Part shown: positions 63,336 to 64,000 of the stretch, piece by piece
How positions within the stretch are numbered: position 1 is the stretch's first letter
How the letters are laid out: each line of letters starts with the position of its first letter
Source of the DNA: Marchantia polymorpha subsp. ruderalis
Taxonomy: Eukaryota; Streptophyta; Marchantiopsida; Marchantiales; Marchantiaceae
Assembly: GCA_037833965.1 (NCBI GenBank)
Contig: AP031358.1
Span: 2,736,001 to 2,800,000 of the forward strand
Length of the DNA: 64,000 nt
Direction of reading: 5' to 3'
The notes under the pieces: generated by a model
The model's database searches: none
Told to the model about the DNA's origin: nothing
What the model saw: the letters and a program-made list of their open reading frames with translations, nothing else
Position numbers and translations under genes: made by a program

Positions 63336-64000
63336 TACAAGCTACCTCAAGGAAGGATACTATCGCCTCTGCTTTCCAACATCTACCTACACCAGTTCGA
63401 TCTATTCATGGAGGAAATCAAAGTCAAATATACAACGACCAAAAACAACCCGATCTACTCGAAGGCGCGGAATAAATACTACAAGCTTGTGAAATCATTC
63501 AAGGCTTCTTCCGCCGAAATCATCCGAGCGAGACGCGATATGTTGAAAATGACTTACGGGATTCAAACAGGTTCTAGGGTGCGTTATGTTAGATACGCGG
63601 ATGATTGGGTGATCGGGGTCACGGGTCCAAAAGCCCTGGCCGTACAAATCAAAGAAGACACAATTTTTACAAGCATAGGGGATGTCTGAAGCAGGTAATC
63701 AATCGCCTTCGCAAGTGCCTTCTAACGAGACTCTGTTTCATCCTTTGTGCAGCTGCATACCCAGATACCCGACAACAAGTCGCAATGCTTACTCTATTTC
63801 TCAGCTGCTTTTTCTGTATGTAGATACGAAGAGTGAGTTTTGAGCTTGTTGCTGGGGAAGAAGTGAGAAGCAAAACCCGTCTCGAGTGGATGAATCTGTC
63901 AAGAATTCCCAGTTCCATATCTTTAGGGCGGTCTATATGCACCGGTGAAATCGTGAAATCGTTCAAAGAAGAGGAGATCATCAGGTTGTTTGACATTCCT
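63336..64000 (+). pseudogene. Group II intron-encoded reverse transcriptase/maturase fragment, probably mitochondrial DNA in the nucleus
   Basis: Such proteins help group II introns splice and, when active, copy them. In the first frame, [19 protein letters not shown] (RT domains 3-4) begins at about 63,345, and [20 protein letters not shown] (RT domain 5 with the catalytic YADD) follows at about 63,570-63,630. After a stretch of about 150 bases that I cannot align, a second frame from about 63,857 gives SKTRLEWMNLSRIPSS and a GEIVKSFKEEEII block, as at the start of the maturase X domain. The missing N-terminal RT part and the change of frame make it a broken copy. It continues beyond the window. 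Bryophyte mitochondria carry many such intron proteins, so a nuclear mitochondrial insertion (NUMT) is likely. A nuclear-encoded maturase is less likely, given the absent 5-prime part. Confidence 0.8.

Overview
ORGANISM. The window reads as land-plant nuclear DNA, most likely a liverwort close to Marchantia. Seen directly: a plant-type leucine-rich-repeat receptor kinase with a spliced kinase domain, a eukaryotic tRNA-Gly(GCC), plant-type Ty1-copia remnants, and scraps resembling plastid ndhD and a plant mitochondrial group II intron protein. The Marchantia suggestion comes mainly from memory: the broken minus-strand family at about 60.2-62.9 kb resembles a predicted-protein family repeated many times in the Marchantia polymorpha genome. 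This is inference, with no search behind it. LAYOUT. 1-3 kb is AT-rich, with a scrap of copia pol and one copy of a dispersed repeat. 3-20 kb has moderate GC and no gene I recognise; a GC-rich, microsatellite-bearing island lies at 9.84-10.56 kb. 20.9-36 kb is a large, very AT-rich block. It holds an old minus-strand Ty1-copia element with other repeats nested in it, an old direct-repeat pair, perfect palindromes and a decayed plastid ndhD fragment. 37.0-37.6 kb is a frameshifted polysaccharide (chitin) deacetylase relic. 38.75-40 kb is again AT-rich. From 40 to 57 kb comes the genic part: a TPR-repeat gene (41.06-44.30 kb, two exons, perhaps a third upstream), a long intergenic stretch, an LRR receptor kinase (50.12-54.41 kb, two exons), and a tRNA-Gly on the minus strand. 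57.4-58.2 kb holds an unrecognised open frame. 60.2-62.9 kb is the broken multicopy family. 63.34-64 kb is a group II intron reverse-transcriptase/maturase fragment cut by the window end. HOW THE GENES RELATE. The two convincing protein genes (TPR scaffold and non-RD receptor kinase) face the same way but lie about 6 kb apart. Nothing in the sequence ties them into one pathway. The rest is mostly fossil material: retroelement, organelle DNA and a possibly transferred deacetylase. I found no CRISPR array, operon or clearly new multi-gene system. The most unusual signals are the exact 408-bp higher-order repeat inside the TPR gene, the unexplained segment of about 120 residues before the LRRs of the receptor kinase, the deacetylase relic, and the two organelle-derived fragments.
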